Source: Desulfoscipio geothermicus DSM 3669
Lineage (GTDB): Bacteria > Bacillota > Desulfotomaculia > Desulfotomaculales > Desulfallaceae
DNA: 64,000 nucleotides
Assembly (NCBI RefSeq): GCF_900115975.1
Contig: NZ_FOYM01000003.1
Location: 62,001-126,000 of the forward strand
Reading direction: 5' to 3'
A model generated the notes under the pieces. It ran no database searches and was not told the origin of the DNA. It saw only the letters and a program-made list of their open reading frames with translations. Positions 7,714 through 17,448 of this stretch are shown piece by piece. The first letter of the stretch is position 1, and each line of letters begins with the position of its first letter. The position numbers and the translations under genes are program-made.

Positions 7714-8577
7714 TTCAAACTTCTGCGCGGCTACCAATCTGGGGCGACCGGCCAGGTCCCGGAGCACCCGGGCGCGCCAGCGGGGCGGGGGTGTCAGTTC
7801 AAGGGCCCGGTCGCCCTGGTCCGGGGCGATCTCCATGAGCAGGTAACCGCCCGGAGCCAGCAGGGAGTAAGCTCCGGGCACCAGCCGGCGGTAGAGCGCC
7901 AGCCCGTCAGAGCCGCCGTCCAGGGCCAGGGCCGGCTCAAAGCAACGCACATCCCGGGGGAGGCCCGACATCTCCGGGCTGGGTATGTAAGGCAGGTTGG
8001 CGGTAATAACAGCCACGGAAGCCGGCCCGAGCACCCCCTGCAGGGGAGAGAGCAAATCCCCGCAATAAAATTGCACGTCCACGCCGTGCCGCCCGGCGTT
8101 GGCGCGGGCGGTGGCCAGCGCCTGCTCCGAAATATCGGTGGCATATACTTGTACCCCCGGCGCCAGGCGCGCCAGGCTGACGGCCACCGCCCCGCTGCCC
8201 GTGCCCACATCCGCCACGATCCGCCGGCTGCCGGGCCAGCCCGCCAGCGCCGCCAGGGCATATTCCACCATTAACTCTGTTTCGGGCCGGGGAATTAAAA
8301 CATGGGACCCGACCAGAAAGTCAAGCCCCATGAATTCTTTACTTCCCGTTAAATAGGCCACCGGCTCGCCGGCGACCCGCCGCTCGATGAGCGCCCGGTA
8401 CCGCCTGGCGATTTCCTCCGGCAGCGTCCGCCCCGTTTCCCGGAACAGGTACACCCGGTCCCGGCCCAGTGCATGGGCCAGCAGCACCTCGGCATCCAGC
8501 CGGGGAGTCTCGCTGCCGCTTGCCCGCAGGTGTTCGGCGGCCCGATTGATCATTTCCCCAATAGTTGGATTGCCCAT
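7711..8577 (-). CDS. prmC: Peptide chain release factor N5-glutamine methyltransferase
   Basis: PrmC methylates the glutamine of the GGQ motif in release factors RF1 and RF2. The 288-residue protein has the N-terminal helical domain and a SAM-binding motif (VADVGTGSGAVAVSLA, near residue 125). The catalytic NPPY-type motif appears as NLPYIPSP. The alternative leucine in this motif occurs in some PrmC proteins. The ATG at 8577 shares its last base with the stop codon of prfA, its substrate's gene. The stop is followed directly by a family A repeat. Confidence 0.93.
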   Translation of the reverse strand: MGNPTIGEMINRAAEHLRASGSETPRLDAEVLLAHALGRDRVYLFRETGRTLPEEIARRYRALIERRVAGEPVAYLTGSKEFMGLDFLVGSHVLIPRPETELMVEYALAALAGWPGSRRIVADVGTGSGAVAVSLARLAPGVQVYATDISEQALATARANAGRHGVDVQFYCGDLLSPLQGVLGPASVAVITANLPYIPSPEMSGLPRDVRCFEPALALDGGSDGLALYRRLVPGAYSLLAPGGYLLMEIAPDQGDRALELTPPPRWRARVLRDLAGRPRLVAAQKFE

Positions 8578-9653
8578 TATTCCACCTGCTGCAAACGCTC
8601 CGCCTGGTCGGAGGTGATCAGCGCATCCACAATTTCCTGTAGATTACCCATAAGAACTTCCTGCAAGCGGTGCAGGGTCAGGCCGATCCGGTGATCGGTA
8701 ACCCGGTTCTGGGGGAAGTTGTAAGTGCGAATCCGTTCGCTCCGGTCACCGGAACCCACCTGGGACTTGCGGGTACTGGCCATTTGCTGCTGCTGCTCCT
8801 GCTGGGCTTTGTCCAGCAGGCGGGCCCGCAGTACGCGCATGGCTTTGTCTTTATTTTTATGCTGTGATTTTTCATCCTGGCAGGATACCACAATGCCCGT
8901 GGGGATATGGGTGATGCGCACCGCCGACTGGGTGGTGTTGACCGACTGCCCGCCCGGGCCTGTGGAGCAAAAAACATCAATCCGCAATTCGTTGGGATTG
9001 ATATCTACATCCACTTCTTCGGCCTCGGGCAGCACCGCCACCGTGGCAGCGGAGGTATGGATGCGACCGCCCGACTCGGTGGTGGGCACCCGCTGCACCC
9101 GGTGCACCCCGCTTTCAAATTTCAGCTGGCTGTACGCTCCCTTGCCTTCGATAAGAAAAATCATTTCCTTCAGCCCGCCGATGTCCGTGTAATGGGCATC
9201 CATTATTTCAGTGCGCCAGCCCTTCAGTTCAGCGAACCGGGTATACATGCGAAACAGGTCGGCGGCAAACAGGGCCGCCTCTTCGCCGCCGGTGCCGGCA
9301 CGGATTTCCATAATCACGTTCTTTTCATCGTTGGGGTCTTTGGGCAGCAGCAGCACCTTCAATTGGTTTTCCAGGGCTTCTTTTTTCTCCCCGAGCTCTT
9401 CTTCCTCCAGTTCGGCCATTTCGCGCATGTCGGCCTCCAGCTTGTCACGCAACATCTGTTGCACGTCTTCCAGTTCAGCCGTCACCCTTTTATAATCGCG
9501 GTAAACCGTGACCACTTCTGTGAGCTCGGAATGCGATTTCACGTACTGCTGCCAGCGTCCCTGATCCTCCATCACCTGCGGGTCGGCGATCAGCTCGCTC
9601 AATTCTTCGTATTTCTTTTCCAGACTGTCCAGTTTATCTAACACTGACCTCAC
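8577..9653 (-). CDS. prfA: Peptide chain release factor 1
   Basis: RF1 recognises UAG and UAA and triggers peptide release at the ribosome. The 358-residue length is standard. The codon-recognition tripeptide PxT is seen in [10 protein letters not shown]. The catalytic GGQ lies in [12 protein letters not shown], the site methylated by PrmC. The N-terminal coiled region and the [11 protein letters not shown] stretch are also typical. Downstream it touches prmC, and upstream its first bases overlap the end of yqhQ, so the three are a tight operon. Confidence 0.97.
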   Translation of the reverse strand: MRSVLDKLDSLEKKYEELSELIADPQVMEDQGRWQQYVKSHSELTEVVTVYRDYKRVTAELEDVQQMLRDKLEADMREMAELEEEELGEKKEALENQLKVLLLPKDPNDEKNVIMEIRAGTGGEEAALFAADLFRMYTRFAELKGWRTEIMDAHYTDIGGLKEMIFLIEGKGAYSQLKFESGVHRVQRVPTTESGGRIHTSAATVAVLPEAEEVDVDINPNELRIDVFCSTGPGGQSVNTTQSAVRITHIPTGIVVSCQDEKSQHKNKDKAMRVLRARLLDKAQQEQQQQMASTRKSQVGSGDRSERIRTYNFPQNRVTDHRIGLTLHRLQEVLMGNLQEIVDALITSDQAERLQQVE

Positions 9654-10521
9654 CTCTATCTTCCTTGAGCACCGCCCTCAGGGCAGTCATAGCCACTTCC
9701 ACCATGTCATCGTCGGGCTCGGCAGTGGTCAACTTTTGCACCCACCTGCCCGGCGCGGCCACCACGCAAAACAGCGGGTTTTTTTCATACCGGGCCGAGG
9801 CCTTGAGCAGTTCGTATGAAATCCCCGCCACCACGGGTAGCAGTAATATCCGGGATAAAATACGCCACCACAACACCTGTTCGCCCAGCGAAGCAAAAAC
9901 CAGTATACTGACCACCAGCACGATCAGCAAAAAGCTGGTGCCGCAGCGGGGGTGGTAAGTGGGGTAACTCTGCACCCGTTCCACGGTTAACTCGTCGCCT
10001 GCCTCATAAGCGTTAATCACTTTGTGCTCGGCGCCGTGGTACCGGAAAACCCGCTTGATATCGTTCATCCGGGCAATGGCTGCCACATAAATCAGAAACA
10101 CCCCGATGCGGATGATACCTTCCACCAGGTTCTGCAGCAAGCTGCCGGGCACCCAGCGGGTGAGCAGGTGGGTGGCCCCGGTGGGCACCACCACGAACAA
10201 TACTATGGCCAGGGCAAAGGCCATAATCATGGTGATGGCGATATCCCGGGTGGTCAGTTCTTCCTCTTCCTCCTCCATGGCCTGGCCGGCGGAAAAGGAG
10301 AGCGCTTGCAGGCCCATGACCAGGGACTCGAAAAGCATCACCACGCCCCGTATCATGGGCCACTTCAACGGCTTGAGCCGGGAGGTGATCGATGATACGG
10401 GTTTATGGTCCACTACTATGGAGCGGTCCGGACGGCGCACCGCCACGGCGCGGCTGTCGGGCCCCCGCATCATAACCCCCTCGATGACGGCCTGGCCGCC
10501 GTAACTATATTCAGGGCGCAT
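9634..10521 (-). CDS. yqhQ: YqhQ-like DUF1385 membrane protein
   Basis: This is a conserved membrane protein of about 295 residues with the family's N-terminal stretch [15 protein letters not shown], followed by several membrane helices and the motif [15 protein letters not shown]. The function of DUF1385 is not established. It is often found beside prfA and rpmE in Firmicutes, as here. I place the start at ATG 10521 (MRPEYSYGG) rather than the upstream ATG 10533, because the former has a GGTGAT-like site and gives the conserved beginning. Its 3' end overlaps prfA. Confidence 0.88.
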   Translation of the reverse strand: MRPEYSYGGQAVIEGVMMRGPDSRAVAVRRPDRSIVVDHKPVSSITSRLKPLKWPMIRGVVMLFESLVMGLQALSFSAGQAMEEEEEELTTRDIAITMIMAFALAIVLFVVVPTGATHLLTRWVPGSLLQNLVEGIIRIGVFLIYVAAIARMNDIKRVFRYHGAEHKVINAYEAGDELTVERVQSYPTYHPRCGTSFLLIVLVVSILVFASLGEQVLWWRILSRILLLPVVAGISYELLKASARYEKNPLFCVVAAPGRWVQKLTTAEPDDDMVEVAMTALRAVLKEDRGEVSVR

Positions 10522-10540
10522 AATTATCACCATTTTCTTG

Positions 10541-10570
10541 CATAAAATAAAAGCAGAGCTCCCGCCCTGC
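10541..10570 (-). terminator. Rho-independent terminator after rpmE
   Basis: On the minus strand a GCAGGG/CTCTGC stem with a six-base loop is followed by TTTTATTTT. It lies 31 bases after the rpmE stop and just before the yqhQ start. Confidence 0.65.
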
Positions 10571-10600
10571 CAACCAGCTTACTTGATAAGAACCAAACAC

Positions 10601-10801
10601 TTATTTTATACCGTATTTCTTGCGGAATTTTTCCGCCCGGCCGCCGGTTTCCACGGTCCGCTGAGAACCGGTGTAAAACGGATGGCATTTGGAACAAATC
10701 TCCACCTTGATTTCTTTCTTAGTGGAGCCGGTGGTAAAGGTTTCACCGCAAACGCAGGTCACCTTGGCCTCCCCATACTTGGGATGGATTTTTTCCTTCA
10801 C
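10601..10801 (-). CDS. rpmE: 50S ribosomal protein L31 (zinc-binding form)
   Basis: This ribosomal protein of 66 residues has the zinc-ribbon cysteines of the C+ paralogue: CVCGETF and [10 protein letters not shown]. The open frame runs further upstream, but GTG at 10801 gives [12 protein letters not shown], the usual beginning, and has AAAGAGGTGA placed correctly before it. The gene precedes yqhQ-prfA-prmC, the order seen in Bacillus relatives. A hairpin with a U-rich tail follows the stop. Confidence 0.95.
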   Translation of the reverse strand: MKEKIHPKYGEAKVTCVCGETFTTGSTKKEIKVEICSKCHPFYTGSQRTVETGGRAEKFRKKYGIK

Positions 10802-10885
10802 AGGGCTCACCTCTTTCCATACATGATACATATGGCAAAACAGCTGGTAAAACCGTGTTTTCCCTTATATATAGACACTAAATTA

Positions 10886-11320
10886 TTATAGCATAACAGG
10901 CACCACCGGGCAAGAATTTGTTTTAACATGAGTATTGTCTGCAGATAATATGCCAGTATACCCGCTCCATGATCTTATTGGCGGCACCGATGGATCTTCG
11001 GGACCTACGGCCCAATTAACAACTTCCCCAGCTTCCGATGGTTCATAATAAACGGCATCCTCTACTGAAATGGCTACATAAATATTTACATATTCATTTG
11101 TCTGTACCAAAAGATCTACCGAATTTGCCGTCAATGTCGCTGGGTCATAATCGGGGTAGACGTCTGCAAATACCGGTGGTGTTACATCAAATCCTGATGC
11201 GAGATTGAAATTGCTACTCTCCGCCACTATATTAAAATCGCTTTCTTCGCCGGGACCCAGGAATGTGCATGAAAAGTCACTTAAAAAACACTTTTGGGTG
11301 ACAGTTCCCCAAAATGCCAA
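10886..11320 (-). CDS. Orphan ORF, possible fragment of an extracellular protein
   Basis: This is an open frame of 144 codons with a TTG start at 11320 and no convincing ribosome site. Its upstream end abuts the radical SAM gene. The product is acidic, rich in aspartate, valine, serine and proline, and has no membrane helix (for example AISVEDAVYYEPSEAGE). It reads like part of a beta-rich surface or S-layer-associated domain, but no family was recognised. The base composition is more AT-rich than its neighbours. It could be a real small gene, a decayed remnant or chance. Nothing else occupies this interval. Confidence 0.35.
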   Translation of the reverse strand: MAFWGTVTQKCFLSDFSCTFLGPGEESDFNIVAESSNFNLASGFDVTPPVFADVYPDYDPATLTANSVDLLVQTNEYVNIYVAISVEDAVYYEPSEAGEVVNWAVGPEDPSVPPIRSWSGYTGILSADNTHVKTNSCPVVPVML

Positions 11321-11327
11321 ATTGGGT

Positions 11328-12575
11328 TCACTTCTTGACGGGCTTTGAAAAATTACCCACCTCCAGGCCCGGAATATTTCGCAGGGTTTCTATAAGATGG
11401 GGAATACCGCATATCTCACCTTGCGCCCGCACCTGCCCCCAGAAAAAGTCCGGATCGATGTTCAGGTTGCGAAGCTGCACCTTGTTGACATTGTTTTCCT
11501 CAATAAAGTCAACCAGCGCTGCCAGCTCAGGCTCCCGGTCATTTAGCCCCGGCAGCACCAGCAGGTTCAGGGAAACAAACACGCCCGCGGCCCGGGCCAC
11601 ATTGATGGAACGGGCCACATCGGCTAAAGAATAATCGCGCGGCCGGTAGTAGGCGTCGTAAACTTCCTCCCGGGCGCTGATCAGGCTCACCCGGATAGAA
11701 TCCAGCCCGGCGGCGCAGATTTGCTCCACACCCCGGGTATAACCGGCGTTGCTGTTCATGTTAACCGTGCCCCGTCCGGTATGCCGGCGCACCTCGTCTA
11801 TCACCGCTGCAATATTTTCCGCCGCCAAAGCGGGTTCCCCTTCACACCCCTGACCGAAGCTGATGATGGCGTCCGGGGCATACTGCAGGTGATGCAGCGC
11901 CACCTCCGCCGCTTCGGCCCGGGACGGGCGGAAATCGAGCCGGGACTGGGGTGCCGGGCAGCATTCCGCGGGCTGCAGGGAGATGCAGCCCAGACAGCGG
12001 GCGTTGCAAACCGGGGACACGGGCAGGCCGCCTTCCCAGCGGGTGTAGAAAATATTCTGGGCGGTGTAACAGCTGTATTCCAGGGCGCAGCGGGCCAGTT
12101 GGGCCAGCACCCGGTTTTCCGGCGCGGCGTCCAGCCGCCGGCGCACCAGGTGGGGTAAATCATCGGAATTATAATGCCTGGGGTCCCAGCGGTCGGGGTC
12201 ATCGGTGCGGGAGGCGGCGACGTAAACGCGACCGTCCCGCCAGGCCACCGCCGCGTACCCCAGCAGCGGCAGCGGCTGGCCCGCCTGCCGGCGGCAGCCG
12301 GGCAACAAGGTGCGAGTATATCCCTGGGGCAGCAGCGCGCCCACCGCCCGGGCCGGGCCCTGCGAGACAGGCACCCGCTCCATCAACCGAAAATCTCCTT
12401 TTTTTTCCATCCCCACCGGGGCGCTCTCAGGCAGCAGCACCAGCGATGCACCCGGGGGCAATTCCATCACGTCTTCGTCAATTATCTCCACCAGGCGGTC
12501 TCCCGTACGGCCCACCGCCGCCAGTTCATGGTCGAACATCCGGCCCTGCTCGTCAGCATACAGAAGGTGGTACAT
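11328..12575 (-). CDS. Radical SAM protein of unknown specificity
   Basis: This is a 415-residue protein with an unusual N-terminal half (residues 1-170, no recognised domain) and a radical SAM core. The cluster motif is CNARCLGC (C-x3-C-x2-C). After it come SFGQGCEGEP, MNSNAGYT and LDSIRVSLIS, as expected of the SAM-radical TIM barrel. The start is ATG at 12575 (MYHLLYADEQG) after AAAGGAGAC; the longer open frame has no ribosome site. It is flanked by rpmE and a LysM/M23 gene, and I see no partner that fixes the substrate. Related proteins are described only as radical SAM family members. Confidence 0.85.
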   Translation of the reverse strand: MYHLLYADEQGRMFDHELAAVGRTGDRLVEIIDEDVMELPPGASLVLLPESAPVGMEKKGDFRLMERVPVSQGPARAVGALLPQGYTRTLLPGCRRQAGQPLPLLGYAAVAWRDGRVYVAASRTDDPDRWDPRHYNSDDLPHLVRRRLDAAPENRVLAQLARCALEYSCYTAQNIFYTRWEGGLPVSPVCNARCLGCISLQPAECCPAPQSRLDFRPSRAEAAEVALHHLQYAPDAIISFGQGCEGEPALAAENIAAVIDEVRRHTGRGTVNMNSNAGYTRGVEQICAAGLDSIRVSLISAREEVYDAYYRPRDYSLADVARSINVARAAGVFVSLNLLVLPGLNDREPELAALVDFIEENNVNKVQLRNLNIDPDFFWGQVRAQGEICGIPHLIETLRNIPGLEVGNFSKPVKK

Positions 12576-12665
12576 TTTATAAGTCTCCTTTAACAATACA
12601 CTTTGAGATCGTGCTGTAATTTTTGCCGTCGCTGCAATCATTCCCGGATTTTATTTTATCACCCC

Positions 12666-12787
12666 GGTGCCGGGTGTTGAAAGGTTGAGGTGTTGAAAGT
12701 TGCCAGGGCAAAAAGGGGACAGGCAACTTTTTCAAAAAACGAAAAAGTAGCCTGTCCCCTTTTTGCCAACATTTTAACACCCGGCAC
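12666..12787. repeat. Nested composite of family B arms around a family A hairpin
   Basis: A forward family B arm (12666-12704), a complete family A hairpin (12707-12767) and a reverse B arm (12768-12787) form one large nested palindrome. It lies between the radical SAM gene and the M23 gene, ending 13 bases before the M23 stop codon. Confidence 0.85.
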
Positions 12788-12799
12788 TGGTGTTAGGTG

Positions 12800-13720
12800 T
12801 TAAGCATACGTACGATTTAGGCAGAGCATCGGATCCACCGGTATGCCGTTGAGCAGCACTTCCAGGTGCAGGTGCGGCCCGGTGGAGCGCCCGGTGCTGC
12901 CCACCCTGGCAATGGGCTGCCCCGCCCGCACCCGCTGGCCTTCGCACACCAGCACGCGCGAGTTGTGTGCGTAAAGGGTGCGCAGGCCGCCGCCGTGATC
13001 GATGATCACCGTGATACCGTAAGTGCCCCGTGGTCCGGCGAACACCACCCGCCCGTCTTTTACAGCCCGGACTTTTTGTCCGTAGTCGGCCGCTATGTCA
13101 ATACCCTCGTGCATGGCGCCGTCCCGCATCCCATAGACGGAACTGATCCAGCCCACCACGGGCCAGCCAAGTTGTTTCAACGGCAGGGCCCGGGAGATCG
13201 GCGTTTCACCGCCGCCCTGCCCGGCCGGAACCATCAACCGCTGCCCGGCCAGCAAGCGATCAGGGTCGTCAATATTGTTGGTTTCCGTCAGTTCCCGCTC
13301 GGAAACCCCGAAGCGGCAGGCAATGACGCTAAGCGTCTCCCCCCGGCGTACGGTGTAGGGGATTGCGGTACCGGGCAGCATCAGCGCCTGTCCCTTGACG
13401 ATCCGGTCGTGGTCATGCAAGTGGTTCATTTCCGCCAATGTCTGCACATCGACACGGTGCCGTACGGCTATTTCACTTAATGTATCCCCATCCCGCACTA
13501 TGTAGACCCGGGGGGTCGCCGCCGCCACCGGAACACTTTTTTCTTTTAATGACATTTCCGGCGGCAACTGGTAAGGCGCGTCAGTGCGAATCAGCTCATC
13601 CAACCTGGCCTGGGCAGGCCGGAGCGGCATGGCCAGCCAACCGGCCACAAGCAATGCCGCCAAACAAACGCCTGCTTTAAACATTAATACTGATTTTTTT
13701 TGTCTCCGCCAAATATGCAT
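12800..13720 (-). CDS. LysM/M23 cell-wall peptidase
   Basis: This is a secreted or membrane-anchored murein endopeptidase of 306 residues. An N-terminal signal anchor (FKAGVCLAALLVAGWLAMPL) is followed by two LysM peptidoglycan-binding domains (about residues 75-120 and 122-165). The M23 domain has the zinc ligands HEGID and HLHLE. ATG 13720 (MHIWRRQKK) follows GGAGAGAG. It lies between rho and the radical SAM gene; many Firmicutes carry an M23 gene near rho. A role in the sporulation or vegetative wall is possible but not shown. Confidence 0.9.
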   Translation of the reverse strand: MHIWRRQKKSVLMFKAGVCLAALLVAGWLAMPLRPAQARLDELIRTDAPYQLPPEMSLKEKSVPVAAATPRVYIVRDGDTLSEIAVRHRVDVQTLAEMNHLHDHDRIVKGQALMLPGTAIPYTVRRGETLSVIACRFGVSERELTETNNIDDPDRLLAGQRLMVPAGQGGGETPISRALPLKQLGWPVVGWISSVYGMRDGAMHEGIDIAADYGQKVRAVKDGRVVFAGPRGTYGITVIIDHGGGLRTLYAHNSRVLVCEGQRVRAGQPIARVGSTGRSTGPHLHLEVLLNGIPVDPMLCLNRTYA

Positions 13721-13879
13721 GGTTACTCTCTCCTGCCTGTATAACAAATTACTCCATATTTAATTATTTACCATATTAAGCCGTATTATACATACTTATC
13801 TGTTCTCCGCGATCTTTTCCCGTGATTTTCCAAGGGAGCCGGCGTCGTATAAGCCAGGCGCAGCATCTTAACAAGAATA

Positions 13880-13957
13880 AAAGGGGGACAGTAAAAAAGG
13901 GGACAGGCACCATTTTCAAAAAGCGAAAATGGTGCCTGTCCCCTTTTTTGCCTGTCA
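13880..13957. repeat. Family A palindrome (perfect arms)
   Basis: The hairpin at 13893-13949 has perfectly complementary arms GGGGACAGGCACCATTTTC / GAAAATGGTGCCTGTCCCC and runs of six A and six T outside. It lies six bases after the rho stop and may end the transcript in both directions. Confidence 0.85.
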
Positions 13958-13962
13958 CTTGG

Positions 13963-15258
13963 TTAAGAAGATTCCGTTCCGGTCCGGTTTCCCGCCTGTT
14001 GCCCGTTGCCCCGGCGAATATTGCGGAAGGCCCGCAGCATGTCGGCGTTGGACCTGGTTTTCTTCAACCGCTCGGCAATGTATTCCAGCGCTTCGGCCGA
14101 TGTCATGCCGGCGGTAGCTTTGCGAAAATACCAGTTCAATTCCAGTTCGTCCTTGCTGAGCAGCAGGTCCTCCCGCCTGGTGCCCGAACGCAGCACGTCA
14201 ATGGCCGGGAAAATCCGGCGCTCAGCCAGGCGGCGATCCAGGATCAACTCCATATTCCCCGTCCCTTTGAATTCCTCGAAGATGACATCGTCCATCCGAC
14301 TGCCCGTCTCCACCAGCGCGGTGGCCAGTATGGTCAGAGAACCGCCTTCCTCCAGGTTGCGGGCGGCACCGAAAAAGCGCTTGGGTTTGTGCAGGGATGC
14401 GGGGTCGACGCCCCCGCTCAAGGTACGCCCGCTGGGCGGCACCACCAGGTTGTGCGCCCGGGCCAAACGGGTGATGCTGTCCAGTAAAATTACCACGTCC
14501 CGACCGTGCTCCACCAGACGCTTGGCCCGCTCCAGCACCAGGTCAGCCACTCGCACATGACGTTCCGGGGGCTCATCAAAGGTGGAACTGATTACATCGC
14601 CATGCACCGACCGTTCCATGTCGGTAACCTCCTCGGGACGCTCGTCAATGAGCAGCACAATCAGACTTATCTCGGGATGATTGTTGGTAATGCTGTTGGC
14701 TATGGCTTTCAGAAGTACGGTCTTACCCGCTTTAGGCGGAGATACGATCAATCCCCGCTGTCCTTTGCCTATGGGAGCAATCAAGTCAATTACCCGGGTG
14801 GAAAGTTTATCCTGCCCTGTTTCGAGGGTGATTCGCTCTTGGGGAAATAGAGGGGTTAATCCTGCAAAATGAAGTCTTTTGGCGGCTTCATCGGGGTTAA
14901 CATCATTAACCTGTTCCACGCGCAGCAGCGCGGAATAACGTTCGCTGTCTTTGGGGCCCCGCACATGTCCGGCGACCAGGTCCCCGGTGCGCAGGTCAAA
15001 GCGCCTGATTTGCGAAGCAGAAACGTAGATGTCGTCATAGCTGGGTAAAAAGTGCACCGGCCGCAAGAAACCGTACCCGTCCGGGAGTATTTCCAGCACC
15101 CCGCTGGAATACTGGTGCCCGCTTTTCTCCATCTGGGCCCGGATAATCTCTGCGATCAATTCCTTTTTGCGCAGGCGGGAATATCCCGTCATATCCAGTT
15201 CCTTGGCCAGCGCATAAAGTTCCGCCAGGGTTTTGTTATCCAGTTCATTATAGTTCAA
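13963..15258 (-). CDS. rho: Transcription termination factor Rho
   Basis: Rho is the hexameric RNA helicase that terminates untranslated transcripts. The 431-residue protein has a Rho N-terminal SAP-like helix region ([15 protein letters not shown]), the cold-shock RNA-binding domain ([15 protein letters not shown]) and an ATPase core with Walker A PPKAGKT. The primary-site and R-loop regions ([15 protein letters not shown]) are intact. I choose TTG at 15258 (MNYNELDNK) because AAGGGGG is eight bases upstream; the ATG six bases earlier is too close to that site. The position between the M23 and DUF2062/fsa genes follows the Bacillus rho neighbourhood. Confidence 0.96.
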   Translation of the reverse strand: MNYNELDNKTLAELYALAKELDMTGYSRLRKKELIAEIIRAQMEKSGHQYSSGVLEILPDGYGFLRPVHFLPSYDDIYVSASQIRRFDLRTGDLVAGHVRGPKDSERYSALLRVEQVNDVNPDEAAKRLHFAGLTPLFPQERITLETGQDKLSTRVIDLIAPIGKGQRGLIVSPPKAGKTVLLKAIANSITNNHPEISLIVLLIDERPEEVTDMERSVHGDVISSTFDEPPERHVRVADLVLERAKRLVEHGRDVVILLDSITRLARAHNLVVPPSGRTLSGGVDPASLHKPKRFFGAARNLEEGGSLTILATALVETGSRMDDVIFEEFKGTGNMELILDRRLAERRIFPAIDVLRSGTRREDLLLSKDELELNWYFRKATAGMTSAEALEYIAERLKKTRSNADMLRAFRNIRRGNGQQAGNRTGTESS

Positions 15259-15281
15259 CGGCATTCCCCCTTATATTACCA

Positions 15282-15761
15282 TTATTCACACTTTTGCGCA
15301 TTTACAATCCCCTTGCGCCCCTGCCTGATCATGAGCAGCCGCCGCACCACAAAATATATAACGAGCCCGGCTATGCAAGAATTAATGAACGAACCGGCCA
15401 AAAAAGGATAGCCCAGGTGAGCCAGTTTCTCCACCCAGTCAGCCGGCGTCGTTCCGGTTACCGTTACCGCCTTGACTTCTTCCGGCATATGCAAACCAAT
15501 TACCAAGCTGCCCGTAAACATGTTCAGCACATAGAAAAACGGCACGGCCCACTTGAAAAAAGCAGCTGTCAAAGCACCGGCCAGACCGTTTCCGCCAACC
15601 ACCCGGGCCAGCACATAAGCAATGGGAATGCTGATGAGGGGGATGGGCAAAAAGTCCAGTGCAAAACCAAGGGCCGCGCCCCGGGCTATCTTGGTGGGCG
15701 CATCCGGTAAGTTCATGACCTTGCTGTAATATTCTTTGAGGCGCCCGATTATTCCAGCCAA
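15282..15761 (-). CDS. DUF2062 membrane protein
   Basis: This is a 159-residue integral membrane protein of the DUF2062 family. It shows the family's amphipathic start (SKVMNLPDAPTKIARGAALGF), a proline-rich first helix (DFLPIPLISIPIAYVLAR) and three or four membrane segments. The function is unknown. It sits between fsa and rho with short gaps and is probably co-transcribed with both. The GGAGG-like site lies directly before ATG 15761. Confidence 0.85.
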   Translation of the reverse strand: MAGIIGRLKEYYSKVMNLPDAPTKIARGAALGFALDFLPIPLISIPIAYVLARVVGGNGLAGALTAAFFKWAVPFFYVLNMFTGSLVIGLHMPEEVKAVTVTGTTPADWVEKLAHLGYPFLAGSFINSCIAGLVIYFVVRRLLMIRQGRKGIVNAQKCE

Positions 15762-15775
15762 AAAATTTTTCCTCC

Positions 15776-16423
15776 TTATTTTTTGGGCACTTTGGCCCAG
15801 TCCGCCAAAAACTTCTCAATTCCCAGGTCTGTCAAAGGATGCTTCAGCATTTGATTCAACACTTTATAAGGAACGGTAGCGATATGTGCGCCGGCCAGGG
15901 CCGATTGGGTCACATGCAGGGGATGCCTGATACTGGCGGATATAATTTGCGTATCCAGGCCGTGGATATCGAAAATCTGCACGATTTCCCCGATCAGGGC
16001 CATGCCGTCGTGGCCGATATCATCCAACCTCCCCACGAAGGGGCTGACGTAGGTGGCCCCTGCCAAGGCGGCCAGCAGGGCCTGGTTGGCAGAGAATACC
16101 AGGGTGACATTGGTTTTAATCCCTTTGGACGCCAGGGCTTTCACGGCCTTCAGCCCCTCGCCGGTCATGGGGATCTTTACAACAATGTTGGGGTGAATGG
16201 CGGCCAGTTCTTCGGCCTCGGCAATCATGGGGGCGGCATCGACACTGACAGCCTCCGCGCTGACGGGACCGTCAATAATGGCGGTAATTTCCCGTACCAC
16301 TTCCCCGAAATCCCGCCCTTCCCGGGCGATCAGGGAGGGATTGGTGGTAACGCCGCTGATTACACCCAATTCATTGGCCGCTTTTATTTCATCAACATTG
16401 GCGGAATCAATAAAAATCTTAAT
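15776..16423 (-). CDS. fsa: Fructose-6-phosphate aldolase / transaldolase-like protein
   Basis: This is a 215-residue short transaldolase (FSA/TalC family) that forms a Schiff base with its lysine in [15 protein letters not shown]. It begins [19 protein letters not shown] as expected and includes [16 protein letters not shown]. The start codon appears to be ATT at 16423. A strong GGAGGT site sits eight bases upstream, and the only other in-frame option, GTG at 16432, overlaps that site itself. Upstream is fba, so C3/C6 sugar-phosphate metabolism is grouped here, as in Bacillus (ywjH-fbaA). Whether it acts as aldolase or transaldolase is not decided. Confidence 0.9.
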   Translation of the reverse strand: MKIFIDSANVDEIKAANELGVISGVTTNPSLIAREGRDFGEVVREITAIIDGPVSAEAVSVDAAPMIAEAEELAAIHPNIVVKIPMTGEGLKAVKALASKGIKTNVTLVFSANQALLAALAGATYVSPFVGRLDDIGHDGMALIGEIVQIFDIHGLDTQIISASIRHPLHVTQSALAGAHIATVPYKVLNQMLKHPLTDLGIEKFLADWAKVPKK

Positions 16424-16435
16424 AGCGAACACCTC

Positions 16436-16522
16436 CAATTTAGTCGTCGGTGGTCGGTCGCCGGCGGCTGACAACCGACGACCGACCCCTACTATGCCAC
16501 CGACCACTGACGACCGGCGACT
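16436..16522. repeat. Family C GTCGGT/ACCGAC repeats
   Basis: A dense cluster of gtcgtcggtggtcggt and its complement (accgacgaccgac) lies between fba and fsa. Similar strings lie at 911-942, 36282-36310 and 36476-36512. They could fold into several alternative hairpins. Confidence 0.6.
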
Positions 16523-16523
16523 G

Positions 16524-17378
16524 TTACGCTTTGCCCGAACTGCCGAACAATCTGATTTTTTCCCTAATCAGTTCCACCGCCGCCTCCCGCGCCGGGCCCA
16601 GAATCTTGCGCGGGTCAATTTCATCGGGATCGGCCGTCATAACTTCCCGGCAGCGATCCACAAAGGCCTCACGTATATTGGTGTCGATATTCACCTTGCA
16701 CACACCCAGCCGAATAGCTTCCCGGATAGCATCGCCGGGCACCCCGGATGAACCGTGCAGCACCAGGGGAATGTCCACCAGGGAGCTTATTTTTTCCAGA
16801 CGCGCAAAGTCCAGTTTTGGTTCCCCTTTATACCGGCCATGGGCGGTGCCGATGGCTACGGCCAGTGCATCCACTTCGGTTTCCTGCACGAAAACCCGGG
16901 CTTCATCGGGATCGGTAAAGAAAGCGTCGGCCTCGCTGACGTGAATATCATCCTCGGTACCGCCGATTTTACCCAGTTCGGCTTCCACGGAAACGCCTAC
17001 CGGGCGGGCGGCGGCCACGACCTGCTTGGTCAGTTTGATGTTGTCTGCCAGGGCGTGCTTGGAGCCGTCGATCATCACGGACGAAAAACCGGCGCGGATG
17101 CAGCGCATCACCTGTGCAAAACTGGTACCGTGGTCCAGGTGCAGGGCCACCGGCACACTGATCATTTCCGCGGCCACCCGGGCCATGGCCGTAATGTATT
17201 CAATACCCGCGTACTTGATGGCCCCCTGGCTGGCCTGCATAATAACCGGCGCATTTTCCGCCTCCGCTGCGGCAGCAATGGCCTGTACTATTTCCATATT
17301 GTTGCAGTTGAACGCGCCCACGGCGTAGCCGCCGGCTTTGGCCTCCCGCAGTAATGTGCTTACCGGAACCAGACTCAT
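16524..17378 (-). CDS. fba: Fructose-bisphosphate aldolase class II
   Basis: This is a zinc-dependent aldolase of glycolysis and gluconeogenesis, 284 residues long. The metal and substrate motifs are LHLDHGTSF (His-x-Asp-His), [20 protein letters not shown] and [10 protein letters not shown]. The start is ATG at 17378 ([14 protein letters not shown]) after GAGGAGG; the longer frame is not used. It is followed by fsa and preceded by a zinc-ribbon gene and spo0F, the same order as around Bacillus fbaA. Confidence 0.95.
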   Translation of the reverse strand: MSLVPVSTLLREAKAGGYAVGAFNCNNMEIVQAIAAAAEAENAPVIMQASQGAIKYAGIEYITAMARVAAEMISVPVALHLDHGTSFAQVMRCIRAGFSSVMIDGSKHALADNIKLTKQVVAAARPVGVSVEAELGKIGGTEDDIHVSEADAFFTDPDEARVFVQETEVDALAVAIGTAHGRYKGEPKLDFARLEKISSLVDIPLVLHGSSGVPGDAIREAIRLGVCKVNIDTNIREAFVDRCREVMTADPDEIDPRKILGPAREAAVELIREKIRLFGSSGKA

Positions 17379-17448
17379 ATTGGATTGCCTCCTCATGAAT
17401 ATTCTACACAAAAAGTATTATACACCCCGAAAGGGGTGTTTATCAGTA

